Source: Actinomortierella ambigua
Taxonomy: Eukaryota; Mortierellomycota; Mortierellomycetes; Mortierellales; Mortierellaceae
Direction of reading: 5' to 3'
Length of the DNA: 44,802 nucleotides
Assembly: GCA_016098155.1 (NCBI GenBank)
Contig: JAAAJB010000278.1
Location: 1 to 44,802 of the forward strand
A program made the position numbers and the translations under genes. A model generated the notes under the pieces. It worked only from the letters and a program-made list of their open reading frames with translations. It had not been told where the DNA came from and searched no databases. Below are positions 1 through 11,642 of the stretch, piece after piece; the first letter of the stretch is position 1, and every line of letters starts with the position of its first letter.

Positions 1-130
1 TGATGAGGGTTGTTGATGAGGGTTGTTGATGAGGGTTGTTGATGAGGGTTGTTGATGAGGGTTGACGATGATGGTGGTGATGAGGTTTGTGAGGAGGGTT
101 GTTGATGAGGGTTGTTGATGAGGGTTTTTG
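1..130. repeat. 13-bp minisatellite at the left edge
   Basis: The unit tgatgagggttgt starts at 1, 14, 27, 40 and 53. Degenerate copies continue to about 130. The array is cut by the window edge, so its full size is unknown. It lies just beyond the decayed end of kinase locus A. Confidence 0.9.
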
Positions 131-330
131 ATGATGGTTGTGATAAGGGTTGTGATGAGGGTTGTGATGTGGCTGGTGTTGATGGTGGTGGTGATGGTGG
201 TGGTGGTTGATGATGATGATGGTGGGATAACGATGATATTGATGTTGGTGATGATAGTGATGATGATGGTGGCGGTGTCGATGTTGATGATGATGATGAC
301 GATGATGTTGATGATGGTGGTGGCATTTAG
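130..330. repeat. GAT/GTG low-complexity tract
   Basis: This is an irregular run of gatgatggtggtg-type trinucleotides that grades out of the 13-bp minisatellite. It opens a 90-codon Met/Val/Asp-only frame that has no protein character. It reads as simple sequence DNA, not a gene. Confidence 0.8.
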
Positions 331-419
331 CTCTCCCTTTCCGGCAGCCTCGAGGAACAAGCGAAGAACCCCAGGATCCATATCGATACTAAGTTCATAA
401 ATCGGAGCGACGTTGAGGT

Positions 420-1090
420 CTGCTATTGGTCTCGGCATCACCTTGTTCAGCAGCTTTTGTGAACCGCTTGGCCGTTTCAGTGTCACTCTGCCCGACTACT
501 GGACCTTTATCATACATCATTCCGAGATTTAATTACGATGCCAAACTTCCTGCTCGACTGCCAGGAAAAACCACCAGAATGCTTCAACATCGCTCTGCAC
601 CACACCTCGAGCTATAGAGTATCATTTCCCAAGGGTCATCTGCGCACATCTTAGGCCTTGGTCATCCGCTGCGCGGTACCATCTCCCTGCTTCTTTGCCG
701 CCCTTCTCGACACCTCGACCAGAGACATTCATCTTGTCAAGTTGATGCTGTGCCTCTGCACTGTCTCCACCAGGAACTTCACCGTACCACGTCGCAGCCC
801 TCTAATCGCTTGCATCGACACCTTGATCTTGCTCAAACATCTTTGCAACACAGAGTTGGGCCACCACGGATCCTTGAGAGGCCGCTTGATGATATCAGTA
901 TGATAGAAGGCATCCTTGCCACACTTTTTGACATCTAAGCCATGGTCGTAGATCCATTTGAGATGCAACTATGCCTCGAAATTTCCTTGCAGCGCTCCAT
1001 GGTCATACGTGTCACCGTATCTTCATCTCTCGAAGAAGTTTATTTCGGTGATTCGAGAGGAGGAAGAGTGCCTTTCAAGGGAACAAGGAG
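420..1090 (-). pseudogene. Decayed Sel1-repeat tail of kinase locus A
   Basis: Read on the minus strand, this stretch carries broken Sel1-repeat text in shifting frames. For example, a WIYDHG segment lies near 955 and the KVSMQA..GTV..L.ETVQR segment near 730-830. The same sequence occurs in the relic downstream of gene D (about 43320-43420). It also corresponds to the first Sel1 repeats of gene C (GWIYDHG). Stops and frameshifts prevent any long frame. It lies downstream of the broken second kinase of locus A, where genes B and D also have Sel1 relics. It is therefore the remains of a once complete second kinase-Sel1 gene. Confidence 0.75.
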
Positions 1091-1330
1091 AATGATTCCA
1101 ATTGGTTATTGTGTGTGGGCTCTATTTTTTTCTAGTTACTTGCAGCAATCAGGAAGAGTCAATTCTTGGTCGCCCTCGTGCTGCAAGCCTTGGACTATAT
1201 CACGGAAAAGTCCACGACTTGGATGAAACAGTGGCGCTACAAGCATGGACGATACAGAAGCCCAGCATGCCGTGTCATTCGACGGCTGTCGTCGTGGCAT
1301 CGTACTGTGGCCAGCACAAAAGACTGTTGT

Positions 1331-2258
1331 TCACGATTGCCCAATGCAATATCTTGGGTGACATTCGCCTCCGATGCAAATTCATTGCCGTCATACCTCT
1401 CCAGCTCATTCTAAATATCGGATATGCTGCGACCTATATCAATGAGGCTATCGACACCGTCATCAGCGCTTTCCTTGTTTGACTTGCCATGGATCTGGAC
1501 CACCTCGCTTGCCTCTGGCCGAAGCGAGGGGTCCTGGTGCCAGCACCGCTCTGCCCACTCGCGATACTCGGGTGGCGTGTGTGCTGGGAATTTCTCGCGA
1601 ACACCCTCGGTGACAGATAGAGCGACTTGGGCATTTTGTATTGGTCCTTGAATGGCAGGGTGCAGTTGGCCGCCATCTCCCACATCACAACTCCGAGTGC
1701 ATACACATCCGACTTGACCGTGTACCTTGGCCTCTCAGCAAGCAGAAGCTCTGGGGCAATCCATCGAAGCGTCCCTACTAAACTGAATGTTGATTGGTCT
1801 GCCATCATCAACCTGATACCGTTCAGTCCAAACTCGAGCTTGGCCTCCATGTGCTTGGTGAGGAGCACATTCGCACTCTTGATGTCGCGATGGAGGATCC
1901 CCTCCTTGTGCATGAAGGCAAGCCCTTGCGCAATCTCACTAGCGATCCGACTCTTGGTTGACCAGTCATCGCTGGAGATCTCACCTCTGTCAATGACTTG
2001 TTGAAGACTGCCCTTGTCAGCCAACTCCATGAGCAGGTAGATTTGGTCTTTTTCTTTGTGCGTCCTGTAGAATTGGATGATGTGGCGGAAGCTCAGCCAC
2101 TTGAGGAATGAGATCTCCATCAGGATGGACTGTAGGTGAGAGTCAGACTGGCTGCGGAAGAAGGTCCTGGCCGCACAGAGTTGATTCCCCCATCGAGCCA
2201 TATAGACAGAGCCATAACCGCCTGAGCCAAGTTACTTTCCTAGAGTAAGAAGAGATTG
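1331..2258 (-). pseudogene. Broken second kinase domain of locus A (TKL-type pseudokinase)
   Basis: This corresponds to exon 3 of genes B and D. It starts after a cctcag acceptor at 2259-2264 and shows Gly-loop GSGGYGSV, HRDIKSANVLL, a GTLRWIAPELL activation segment and SDVYALGVVMWEMAANC. It is broken in several ways. A TAA stop is the ninth codon, just before the Gly loop. A frameshift near 1640 moves the C-lobe (EYREWAERCWHQDPSLRPEASEV) to another frame. A TAG lies at about 1411. The VAIK lysine is Arg (CAARTF). The DFG region has lost one residue and reads LEFGL. The ancestral stop, shared in position with B and D, is still visible at 1331-1333. It is very unlikely to make an active kinase. 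Confidence 0.85.
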
Positions 2259-2387
2259 CTGAGGCTACACTCAGGAAGATAACGGGGTAGTGAGTATCAA
2301 TTCCGTACATCTGGTGCAGATGTCATCGTCCCGGCCTGCATTCCGCCTTACCTTGAGTGAAGATTTTGGCTGAAGAAAACATTCTTG

Positions 2388-4870
2388 TCACTGACGGTGC
2401 GAAAGCGCAATGCTGGAATGACTCTCCACCAATCCTGATCTTTCTCCCAAGATGAGCTCAGATGCTACGTCGAAAGCACTCTGCTGAAGCCTTCGGTCAC
2501 CAAGCTTCAATTGCTGAAGGTGAAATAGTGCTGCTGCACACCCTTGCTCCTCTGCCTTGGTGAGCCATTTGACTGCCTCGATGTCGCTCTGCCCGACACT
2601 ATGCCCCTGAAGGTAAAATAGACCAAGGATGAGTTGTGCCCCCACATAGCCTCGTTCTGCTCCAAGGGTGAACCATCTAGCTGCTTCGTCATCGTTCTTC
2701 TCGACGCCTCGTCCCTTGAGGTACATCAGTCCTAGGTGAGATTGTGCCATAACATCTCCTTGCTCTGCTGCCTTGGTGAGCCACCTGACTGCGTAGACAT
2801 CACTCTGGTCAACCCCTCGTCCTTCGAGATACATCAGCCCAAGGTGTGTTTGGACGTCAGTGTCCTCGGAATATGCTGCCTTGCGGTACCAGTAGGCTGC
2901 TTCGACATCACTCTGCTTGACTCCTTGTCCTTGTTCATACATCACCCCTAGGCTGCGCTGCGCATTTGCATTGCCTTTACCCGCTGCCTTGGTGAACCAC
3001 CTCATCGCCTCGGTGTAGCTCTGCTCAACTCCTCGTCCCTCGATGTACTTCAGTCCAACAAGGAACTGCGCTTCCACGTACCCTTGGTCTGCGGCCATCT
3101 TGAACCACCCGAACGCCTCGACATCGCTCTGATCAGCATCTCGTCCTCCTTCGTGAATCAATCCAAGGTTGTGTTGTGCTTCGACACTACCTTGGATTGC
3201 TACCTTAGTGAGCCACTCGACAGCCTTGATGTCACTCTGCTCAACCTCTTGTCCATTCCAGTACAACATTCCGAGATGGAGTTGAGCCGACATATTCCCT
3301 TGCTCTGCTGCCTGGGTGAGCCACCTTACTGCCTCAACATCGCTCTGCATCACTCCGCGGCCAAGGGAGTACCACTGTGAAAGTGTGAATTGTGCGTCGG
3401 AATTTCCTTGGTTCGCAGCACTAAGGCACCATCGAGTTGCCTCATCATCGTCCTGCTTGACACCCCGACCAGAGGTATACATCATACTAATCTGATACTG
3501 TGCTTCTACGCTGCCTCCACCGGCAGCTCGCAGATACCACAAGGCCGCCTTCCCATCACTCGGATCGACGCCTCGGCCAAATTCGTACATCTTGGCGACG
3601 CGGAGCTGTGCCACCACCGATCCCTGGGATGCCGCTCGGTGATACCACCAGAAAGCGTTTTGCTCATTCATGTTGACAACATCCCGACCATGATCGTAGA
3701 TCCATCCGAGAACCAACTGTGCGTCGGTGCCCCCTCGTCTGGCAGTCATGCATAAATGTGCCAACACATCATCATCGGTCTCCGGAACTCGATCAGCATA
3801 CTCGTCATGGTTCACATCATCTGTGTGCTGTCTAATGCTGCTTCCATCACTGTCATGGGCTTCTGAAATGTGTGTCCCACCGGTGGTACTGAAGGTGAGA
3901 TCAAGAGTACCAATCTCCTCATCCCCGATGCCTGACGCCGTCGACTCATTGTGTCCCAGGACAACATCCTTGGCTTCTGGTCGCTGGCTGCGATCCTGGT
4001 GCCAACAGCACTCTACCAAGTCGCGGTATTCGGCCGGTGTATCGTCTGGCAAGATCTCGCGCTTGCCTCCGTGAACCGCCAGAGCGACCAGTGAACCGTC
4101 TTCTCGGGTTTTGAATGGTCGTGTGGAGTTGGCTGCCATCTCCCACATCACCACCCCCAAGGCAAACACATCCGATTTTGTTGAGTACATCGGTGTGTCG
4201 ACAAACAGGAGCTCTGGCGCCATCCATCGGATCGTCCCTGCAGCCTCAGTAGTAGATCCACTGGTCATGGAGGCGTTGCTCATCGTCGATCGGATCTTCG
4301 CCAGTCCAAAGTCGGCCAGCTTGACCTCCATGTACCTCGTCAGGAGCACATTTCCACTCTTGAGATCACGGTGGAGGACCCCCTCTTGATGGATGTACTC
4401 AAGACCGCGGGCAATCTCATTCGCGAGCCGAATCTTGGTTGGCCAGTCATCGTGGCGGAGGCTACCATTGGCAATAGCTTGGGAAAGACTCCCGTTCTCG
4501 GCCAGTTCCATGATGAGGAAAATGCGACCATCTTCTTGGTGTGCTCGGTAGAACTGGATGATGTGGCGGAAGCGGAGCCTCTTGAGGACCGAGATCTCCT
4601 TCTGGATGGATTGCAGGTGAAAGTCGGACTGGCTACAAAAGAAGGTCTTGGCCGCACAGCGTTGATTTCCCCATCGAGCCTCATGGACAGAGCCAAAAGT
4701 GCCTGAGCCGAGTAGCTTTCCCTGGACCAGTAGGTTGTGCTAAAGGTTGTTTACCCAAGAATACAAGTGGATAGTGAGTAACTCCTATTCTTTTCTTTGA
4801 CGCAGATGACGTTTTGTAGGCCGAGGTTTCTCTTTACCGTGAGTAAAGGTTTCGCTCGAGCGGGATCCAT
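2388..4870 (-). CDS. Kinase-Sel1 gene A: TKL-type protein kinase with Sel1-like repeats
   Basis: Exons are complement(4838-4870) and complement(2388-4739), giving 794 residues. Exon 1 encodes 11 residues (MDPARAKPLLT) and is followed by a 98-nt phase-0 intron (GTAAAG...TTTAG). Exon 2 opens with HNLLVQGKLL. The kinase domain spans about residues 16-290, with Gly-loop GSGTFGSV, Lys42, HRD Asp136, DFG Asp154 and a GTIRWMAPELL activation segment, so it looks catalytically competent. An acidic linker follows, then about 11 Sel1 repeats of 36 residues (about 347-745), which form a helical solenoid for protein binding. The family is TKL-like Ser/Thr kinase. The frame ends at a TGA where B and D read an Arg codon (SHRRRQE). 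The ancestral exon 2 end and the 87-nt intron are still visible beyond it. The product is therefore a shortened kinase-Sel1 protein without the second kinase. Substrate and role are unknown. Confidence 0.85.
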
Positions 4871-5300
4871 TGAGCCTAAAGTGGATGGAGTGAATGGAGC
4901 GAATGGAGAAATGGAGGTGTTGCGAGATGGTGAAAATGAGAGTGCAGAGGCTCATGTGGTTTTGCCAACGTCACGCATGGTGTTACCATGGGCTGAGGGC
5001 TGTTCGCTCTCTGACTGATGTTCAAAGTTCTCTAATGTGTCGTCTTAAGCGAGGCTCTGCGGATCTTCTCCATGTCGCGCCACAAGTTGTTTTAGTTATA
5101 GACCGCGTAAGCAAGCCTAGCATGTGTCCCACATCGGCTTTCTATCCTTGGGTAGAGCTAGCTTCAGCCGAGTATTGATTGACAACATACGAACTGAAGG
5201 GTGAACATTAGAAAGCGTTATTTCATATGTGTATGGCCAAGTTTCGCGGCCTCATGTCCATGTGCAGCTTTCGTAGTCTGTTATAGACTCGTTGTGGACT
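4871..5300. repeat. Duplicated 5' flank of kinase genes (inverted copy)
   Basis: On the minus strand this flank matches the region upstream of gene D (about 38520-38884). Shared blocks include gacatgaggccgcgaaact, cccttcagttcgt and the agctctaccc / gggacacat region. Part also matches upstream of gene B, at ctcgcttaagacg (27485-27497 there). The segment duplication therefore extends several hundred bases beyond the coding region. Confidence 0.7.
4959..4976 (-). promoter_or_regulatory. Shared kinase-cluster promoter box, gene A
   Basis: On the minus strand this reads GCGTGACGTTGGCAAAAC, 88 bp before the gene A ATG. The same 18-mer, with at most one mismatch, lies before genes B, C, D and E. 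The TGACGT core resembles a bZIP/CRE-type site, but that assignment is inference. Confidence 0.7.
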
Positions 5301-7161
5301 AGCACCCAACCAGGCGCGCATTAGAGTCTGTGCATAGGTCGTGGTGTACGCGCTGCAAGTACAGTATTTTTCTGTTTTTCAATCTCATACCCTAATGCTC
5401 GTTCGAGCCGCAGAACTACGGCGACAAGAAGTTTATTCGAGTGTTACCTTTTTATGCACAGTGTATTTTCGTGGTTCTGATTGACCTCTGCGTGGTTCTA
5501 CTCAGCCTTTAGATATCATCGAGATGATCCACGTTAAGTATAAGAATGATCGACCACGACTTTGGCGCGATGGTGTAACGGTCAGACCTATGATTACTAC
5601 GATAACGAATACGTCAAATGCACACTCAGAGTCTTGTTCCCCGTCTTTGTTGATGCGGCATTACAGGCCGTGAGTTGCACCAAAGGAAGTTGGCCGTGTT
5701 TATTTTTTTGAGTTGCCCACATGTAGCCTGTTCCTGTTTTGTGCGAGGGAAGTGGTCCATGCCGCGAGAATCTCAACGAACAACGGTGAGAAGGGCCCCC
5801 TCCCCTCACTTTTCCCCTGAAACTCCGTCTGTTGGATCAAGGTCTGATCACCTCAACCGTTGTTCCTGTATGGTCTCTGTCAGTAGCAGTCACTCGAGCC
5901 CTTTTTTTTTGTGGGGCAGGACAATCGTTGGGTCTGACTTTTGTGAGACAGATAGAGAGGGAGCACAGTGAATAGCATCAAGATGAGAATGAGCTAACCC
6001 CCCCTGTGCATGGATGACGATGATGAGGTTGCTGACTAAGTGGCGTGATAAATAGGGTGCGGGGAGATGTGATGCGACGCAGCAAGCTGTTGCTTTTGTT
6101 CTATGAGCCAACTAGCCATCAGGCCACTCTTGCTGTGCACCAAGAAAAAGAGATAGGCGGGAACTTGAGGGCATTATCGAATGTACTTGAGTGAGTAATA
6201 GAGTGGGGTAGTCCGTATCAACCGCCTCGAGAGTTTTTTGGGTTTCCTGCGGTGTCGGGGTGCGAGGCAGAACAAATGGTCCCATTTTTTTTTTTTTTTG
6301 GGTGCCTTCCCCATAAAGCGCACAATTGCGGGCAGGGGAAATTGACTAAATTCCATGTGTATGTGTGCCTTGTGAGTTGTCAAGCCCAAACATTTTTTTT
6401 TGTGCAAATCTTTGCTGGGGTGAGAACAACAAGACAAGGGTGTTCTTTACCCCTCTTTCTCTCGTGCAAACAATAATGTGGGCCGGCTGCTCACGGATAC
6501 CACGGACTCAATTGGCCCATTCCCAAAAAAAAAAATTGTTATCCCACGGACAGTCCCCAGCGGATTTGTTGGAGACAATGGAGCGTCTCGTTCCAGCAGG
6601 CAGGCTGGGCTGTGTGTGTCTGTCTAGCCAGCACTTGGACGAGCTCCTCCTTCGTCTCGCCACCCCGACTCCCAACAACTTGCCGTCACCCCTGACAAAG
6701 GCAAAGGCATTCGTACGTACCCATCCTCGCTCCGCTTGACTTTGCATTCTCAACCCATAAATACTCAGATCATTGACAAGCGCACTTTATTTTTTTCTTT
6801 TCTCTCTTCTCTTTTCTCATTCTCCATTGTTCTATCTCTTCCTCCACCATCGATTTTTTTTCTCCACCCGCCAGTTGAATCTCATTGTTCCGTTTCAACT
6901 CTTCTTTTTCAGACTCATTCATTGTGCCGTTTCATTTTCCCTATCTCTCCACCCCACCTCCCCCTTTTTAAAGAGAAGACAATCTCATCTGTTTCTTCCT
7001 CTTGTTTTTCTCTCTCTCTCTGTCTCATTGTCCCCCCTGTACAGTCTCTCCTCCTCCTCCTCCTCCTCCCCCAGCTCCGTCTTTTTGTATCTTATCTCTT
7101 CCCCCCTCCTCTCTCTCTTCTCTCTCTTCTCTCTCTTCTCTGTCTCTCTTCATATCACATA
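5300..7161. other. Intergenic region and long pyrimidine-rich leader before ATP-citrate lyase
   Basis: I see no supported gene in this stretch. It holds several homopolymer T/A runs. A cataaata TATA-like site lies at 6756-6763. A strongly C/T-rich tract from about 6780 to 7160 runs up to the ATP-citrate lyase start codon, as in leaders of highly expressed fungal genes. The TATA-like site is about 400 bp before the ATG, so a long 5' leader is likely if it is used. Confidence 0.6.
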
Positions 7162-10100
7162 ATGTCTGCCAAAGCCGTTCGCGAGTACGATGGAAAGCTG
7201 CTGCTGGCCCACTGGCTGCTTCGGTCCTCGATCCCTGCAACGACCACAGACTCGGCCTCGACAGCAGGAACCAAGTTTGTCCAGCCACCGACCCGTCTGG
7301 CCCACATCTCGGTCGACACAGCCCACCTGGGCGACAAGGCCCTCTTTGATCAGCAGGTGCAGTCGACCCTGAACCAGCTGGAGCAGCAGCATCCTTGGTT
7401 GTTGACCCACAAGCTGGTGGCCAAGCCTGATCAGCTGATCAAGCGTCGTGGCAAGTCTGGCCTGTTGCTGCTGAACGCTGACTGGCAGGAGGCTCGCGAG
7501 TGGATCGTCAAGCATGCAGGCAAGGAGGTTGTGGTAGGTTTTCATTTTTCGTTTTGTTGACTCTCTCTCTCTTTTCTCTCTTTTCCTCTTATTTTTATTA
7601 TTTTTGTCTTCTTTATTTGGGTTCTTTGTACCAAAGAACAAAATTAATGTTTGGCTTTGCAGGGTCACGCTGAACTGCGTATTGCTGGAGCAATGGATAT
7701 TTCATGCAATGTTTCCACGGGGACATGCAAGGTGGCCGGAATGAGATTCGAGAGAGAGGGGGAGAGGAGAGAGAGAGATAGAGAGAGCGAGCGGAAAAAG
7801 GATCTATCTGTCTACACCCTTCGCCAACGCTTAATAGAACCAGTAGACCAGAAGGAGCAAGGGGGGAGGGAAAGAGAGAGAGAGAGAGAGAGAGTCAGGG
7901 AGCGAGCGGGGAAGAAGAGCGGACTGTTGTAGGATAGGATGAGTTTACCTCAAAGAAAAAAAAAAAAACAGGGGTGGTATGATGTACCACTTCAACAGGC
8001 CCCGACATGGAATGCGCGACCTCACCCATTCTTTCTCCGTTCACTCCCTTCCTTCCATCCTCCCCTCCCCCGCGTGATTGTTTTCCCTGTTGAGCGGTTA
8101 AAGTAACGAGTGGTGCATGGTTGAGTGTATGTGTGTGTGTGGGGTAAATAAGGGAAGAGAGAGAGATAGGACGGCGAACTTTGCTCAGCCGTCGAGCAGC
8201 ATACTGGTCAAGGGCAATGTCGGGAGAGTAAAGAAAATAGGACAATATCATTCAATTGAACGGAAAGTGACATGACAAACAGCGTTAAAGAGTTTGCCAA
8301 CCTGCAGTGGACTCTTGGAGAAGGGCGGGAAGTGGACAACAGAGGAAGAAAAAGTGTTTGTCCAAACATAAGCGAGGGTGCATCAACTTTAATTCTAACT
8401 CGAACCTTTCCCCCCCTTCCCTTTCAATCCCCTCACGCCATGCTTTCATTCAAAAAACAACAACAACAACAACAACAACAACAAACAAATAGGTCGATGG
8501 TGTCGCTGGTATCCTCAAGACTTTCCTGGTCGAGCCCTTCATCCCCCACCCTTCCAACACCGAGTACTACATCTGCATCAACTCGGACCGCTTCGGTGAC
8601 AACATCCTCTTCACCCACGAGGGTGGTATTGACATTGGCGATGTCGACGCCAAGGCTGTGCGTCTTCAGGTCAAGGTGCGCGACAGCTTCCCCACTGCCG
8701 AGAGCATCCGCGAGGCTCTCCTCCAGCAGGTCCCTGTGAACAAGCACGACGTCCTCATCGACTTTGTCCAGCGCCTGTACGCCGTCTACATCGACCTCCA
8801 CTTCACCTACCTCGAGATCAACCCCCTCGTCGTCCTCGACCCTACTCCCGAGGAGCCCGCTCGTGTCTACTACCTCGACTTGGCCGCCAAGCTGGATCAG
8901 ACTGGCGAGTTTGAGGCTGGTCCCAAGTGGGCCATTGCTCGTGCGCCCCAGAACATTGGCCTCGCTGCCGGTACTGGTGCCCAGGGTGCGGATGTCGGCC
9001 CCGCCATGGAGTTCCCAGCTCCCTTTGGCCGTGAGTTGACCAAGGAGGAGGCCTATGTGCAGGAGCTCGACTCCAAGACCGGTGCGTCGCTCAAGCTGAC
9101 CATCTTGAACAAGGACGGTCGCATCTGGACAATGGTCGCCGGTGGTGGTGCCTCGGTCGTCTACTCGGATGCCATTGCTGCTCTCGGCATGGCCCATGAG
9201 CTGGCCAACTATGGTGAGTATTCTGGTGCCCCCACCGAGACCCAGACGTACGAGTATGCCAAGACGATCCTCGACCTCATGACCCGTGGCACACCCAACG
9301 CCGAGGGCAAGGTGCTGATCATTGGTGGTGGTATTGCCAACTTCACCAACGTTGCGTCGACTTTCAAGGGTATCGTGCGCGCCCTCAAGGAGTTTAAGCA
9401 GCCCCTGATTGCCCACAAGGTCCGCATCTTTGTCCGTCGTGGCGGTCCCAACTACCAGGAGGGTCTGCGCGCCATGCGCCAGCTGGGTGAGTCGCTCGGT
9501 GTGGAGATCCAGGTCTTTGGTCCCGAGACTCACATCACGGAGATTGTCCCCCTGGCCTTGACCGGCAAGTCCTCGGGCCTGGAGGCGACCGTCTCCAGCG
9601 CGCTCACCTCGTCCGGCAACCTCCTCCAGGACCAGCTCCTGGGCACGAACAGCAACATCGGCACTCCCTCGGGCACGGCCCCCGTCTCGCGTGCTCCCAC
9701 GCCCCCTCTGACGGACCGCATGGCCTACTTTACCGAGGCCGAGTCTGGCAACCATGATGCCAACGTCCCCTTCACCATCCACACGCGCTCGTTCATCTAT
9801 GGTATGCAGCCCCGTGCCGTGCAGGGTATGCTCGACTTTGACTTTATCTGCAAGCGCGAGGTTCCCTCGGTGGCGGCGATGATCTACCCCTTCGGTGGCG
9901 CACACGTTCAAAAGTTCTACTGGGGCACCAAGGAGACGCTGCTGCCGGTCTTTACGACTCTGGAGGAGGCGACGTCCAAGTTCCCCGATGTTGACACGGT
10001 GGTCAACTTTGCGTCGTGCCGCTCCGTGTATGACTCGACGATGGATATCCTCAAGTACTCGAGCCAGATCAAGACCGTCGCCATCATTGCCGAGGGTGTC

Positions 10101-11642
10101 CCCGAGCGTCGCGCGCGCCAGATTCTGTGGGAGGCCAAGGAGAAGAACGTGTTGATCATTGGCCCAGCCACCGTCGGTGGTATCAAGCCCGGCTGCTTCA
10201 AGATCGGCAACACAGGAGGCATGATGGACAACATTGTCTCGTCCAAGCTGTACCGCCCTGGTTCGGTCGCGTACGTGTCAAAGTCGGGTGGTATGTCGAA
10301 CGAGCTCAACAACATCATCTCGCGCACCACGGACGGTGTCTACGAGGGTGTGGCCATTGGAGGCGATCGTTACCCGGGCTCGACCTTTATTGACCACTTG
10401 CTCCGTTACGAGCAGGACCCCAACTGCAAGATGCTGGTCCTTCTCGGTGAGGTCGGTGGTGTGGAGGAGTACAAGGTCGTCGAGGCCGTCAAGAACGGCC
10501 AGATCCGCAAGCCCGTCATTGCCTGGTGCATTGGTACCTGCGCCAAGATGTTTGCGACGGAGGTCCAGTTTGGTCACGCCGGTGCCTTGGCCCAGTCCGA
10601 TCTGGAGACGGCTGATGCCAAGAACCGCGCCCTCCGCGCCGGCGGCATCATCGTTCCCGATACCTTTGAGAAGCTGCCGCTGGTCCTGAGCCAGACCTAC
10701 CAGTCGCTGGTCAAGAAGGGCGTTATTAGCCCTCGCCCCGAGCCCGAGACGCCCAAGATCCCGATCGATTACTCGTGGGCGCAGGAGCTGGGTCTTGTCC
10801 GCAAGCCCGCATCGTTCGTGTCGACCATTTGCGACGACCGTGGTCAGGAGCTGTTGTACGCTGGCATGCGTATCTCGGATGTGTTCAAGGAGGACATTGG
10901 CATTGGCGGTGTGTTGTCGCTGCTGTGGTTCAAGCGTCGTCTGCCAGACTATGCCTGCAAGTTTATCGAGATGGTGTTGATGTTGACGGCCGACCACGGT
11001 CCTGCCGTGTCTGGTGCGCACAACACGATTGTGACGGCGCGTGCGGGCAAGGACCTGGTGTCGTCGCTGTGCGCGGGTCTGTTGACGATCGGAGACCGAT
11101 TCGGTGGTGCGCTCGACGGTGCTGCCGAGCAGTTTTCGTCCGCGTACGACAAGTCGTTGACACCGCGCGAGTTTGTCACGTCGATGCGTAAGCAGAACAA
11201 GCTGATTCTCGGTATCGGCCACAAGATCAAGTCGCGCACCAACCCGGACTTGCGTGTTGAGATCATCAAGGCCTATGCCAAGGAGCACTTCCCGGCCACG
11301 CCCGTCCTCGACTATGCGCTCCAGGTCGAGAACATTACGACGTCGAAGAAGGACAACCTGATCTTGAACGTCGATGGTGCCATTGGTATCCTGTTTGTGG
11401 ATCTGTTGCGTCACTCGGGCGCCTTCACCCGCGAGGAGGCGGATGAGTACATCAAGATTGGTACGCTCAACGGTCTCTTTGTCCTCGGTCGCTCGATCGG
11501 TTTCATCGGACACTACCTCGACCAGAAGCGTCTGAAGCAGGGTCTGTACCGCCATCCTTGGGATGACATTTCGTACCTCACTCCCGGCAACGAGCTGGGC
11601 CGTACGGTTGCCTCGCTCGACTCGATCAACAAGAAGGCATAA
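7162..11642 (+). CDS. ACLY: ATP-citrate lyase (single-polypeptide form)
   Basis: This cytosolic enzyme cleaves citrate with CoA and ATP to acetyl-CoA and oxaloacetate, supplying lipid synthesis and acetylation. Exons are 7162-7533 and 8493-11642, giving 1173 residues (animal enzyme about 1100). The phase-0 junction joins GKEVV to [15 protein letters not shown] and restores the conserved ATP-grasp sequence. Domains in order are the N-terminal citrate/ATP-grasp half, the conserved [18 protein letters not shown] motif (about 333), and a Ser/Thr/Pro-rich linker (about 480-540). The CoA-binding/ligase half follows, with phosphohistidine His819 in [10 protein letters not shown]-terminal citrate-synthase-like domain (about 884-1173) ends in the [23 protein letters not shown] region. 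The fused form differs from the two-subunit enzyme of ascomycetes. The 959-nt intron is unusually long for this window. Confidence 0.96.
7534..8492 (+). other. Long intron of ATP-citrate lyase, rich in simple repeats
   Basis: This is a 959-nt GT-AG intron (GTAGGT...AATAG). It contains GA-rich tracts at about 7755-7795 and 7865-7895, an A-run near 7957, and a (CAA)n tract at about 8457-8485 directly before the acceptor. A tempting tttgcag at about 7657-7663 is followed by sequence with no ATP-citrate lyase similarity, so I see no middle exon. Confidence 0.8.

Noticed and set aside
1..130. Possible CRISPR-like array or telomere
   Set aside because: There are no spacers between units, the 13-bp unit is not a telomere repeat, and the genome is eukaryotic. 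It is a minisatellite.
128..400. Small Met/Val/Asp-rich frame at the left edge
   Set aside because: It is a translation of GAT/GTG simple sequence, not a protein.
5571..5630. tRNA-like start (gcgatggtgtaacggtcagac resembles an A box)
   Set aside because: No B box, anticodon stem or T arm follows. It is at most a chance match or a relic.
7664..7900. Possible extra exon of ATP-citrate lyase after a tttgcag acceptor
   Set aside because: The sequence has no similarity to the enzyme, and the direct join of 7533 to 8493 restores the conserved protein without it.
8433..9911. 492-codon open frame on the minus strand inside ATP-citrate lyase
   Set aside because: It is antisense to strongly conserved enzyme sequence and has composition expected from GC-biased third positions. 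It is a shadow frame.
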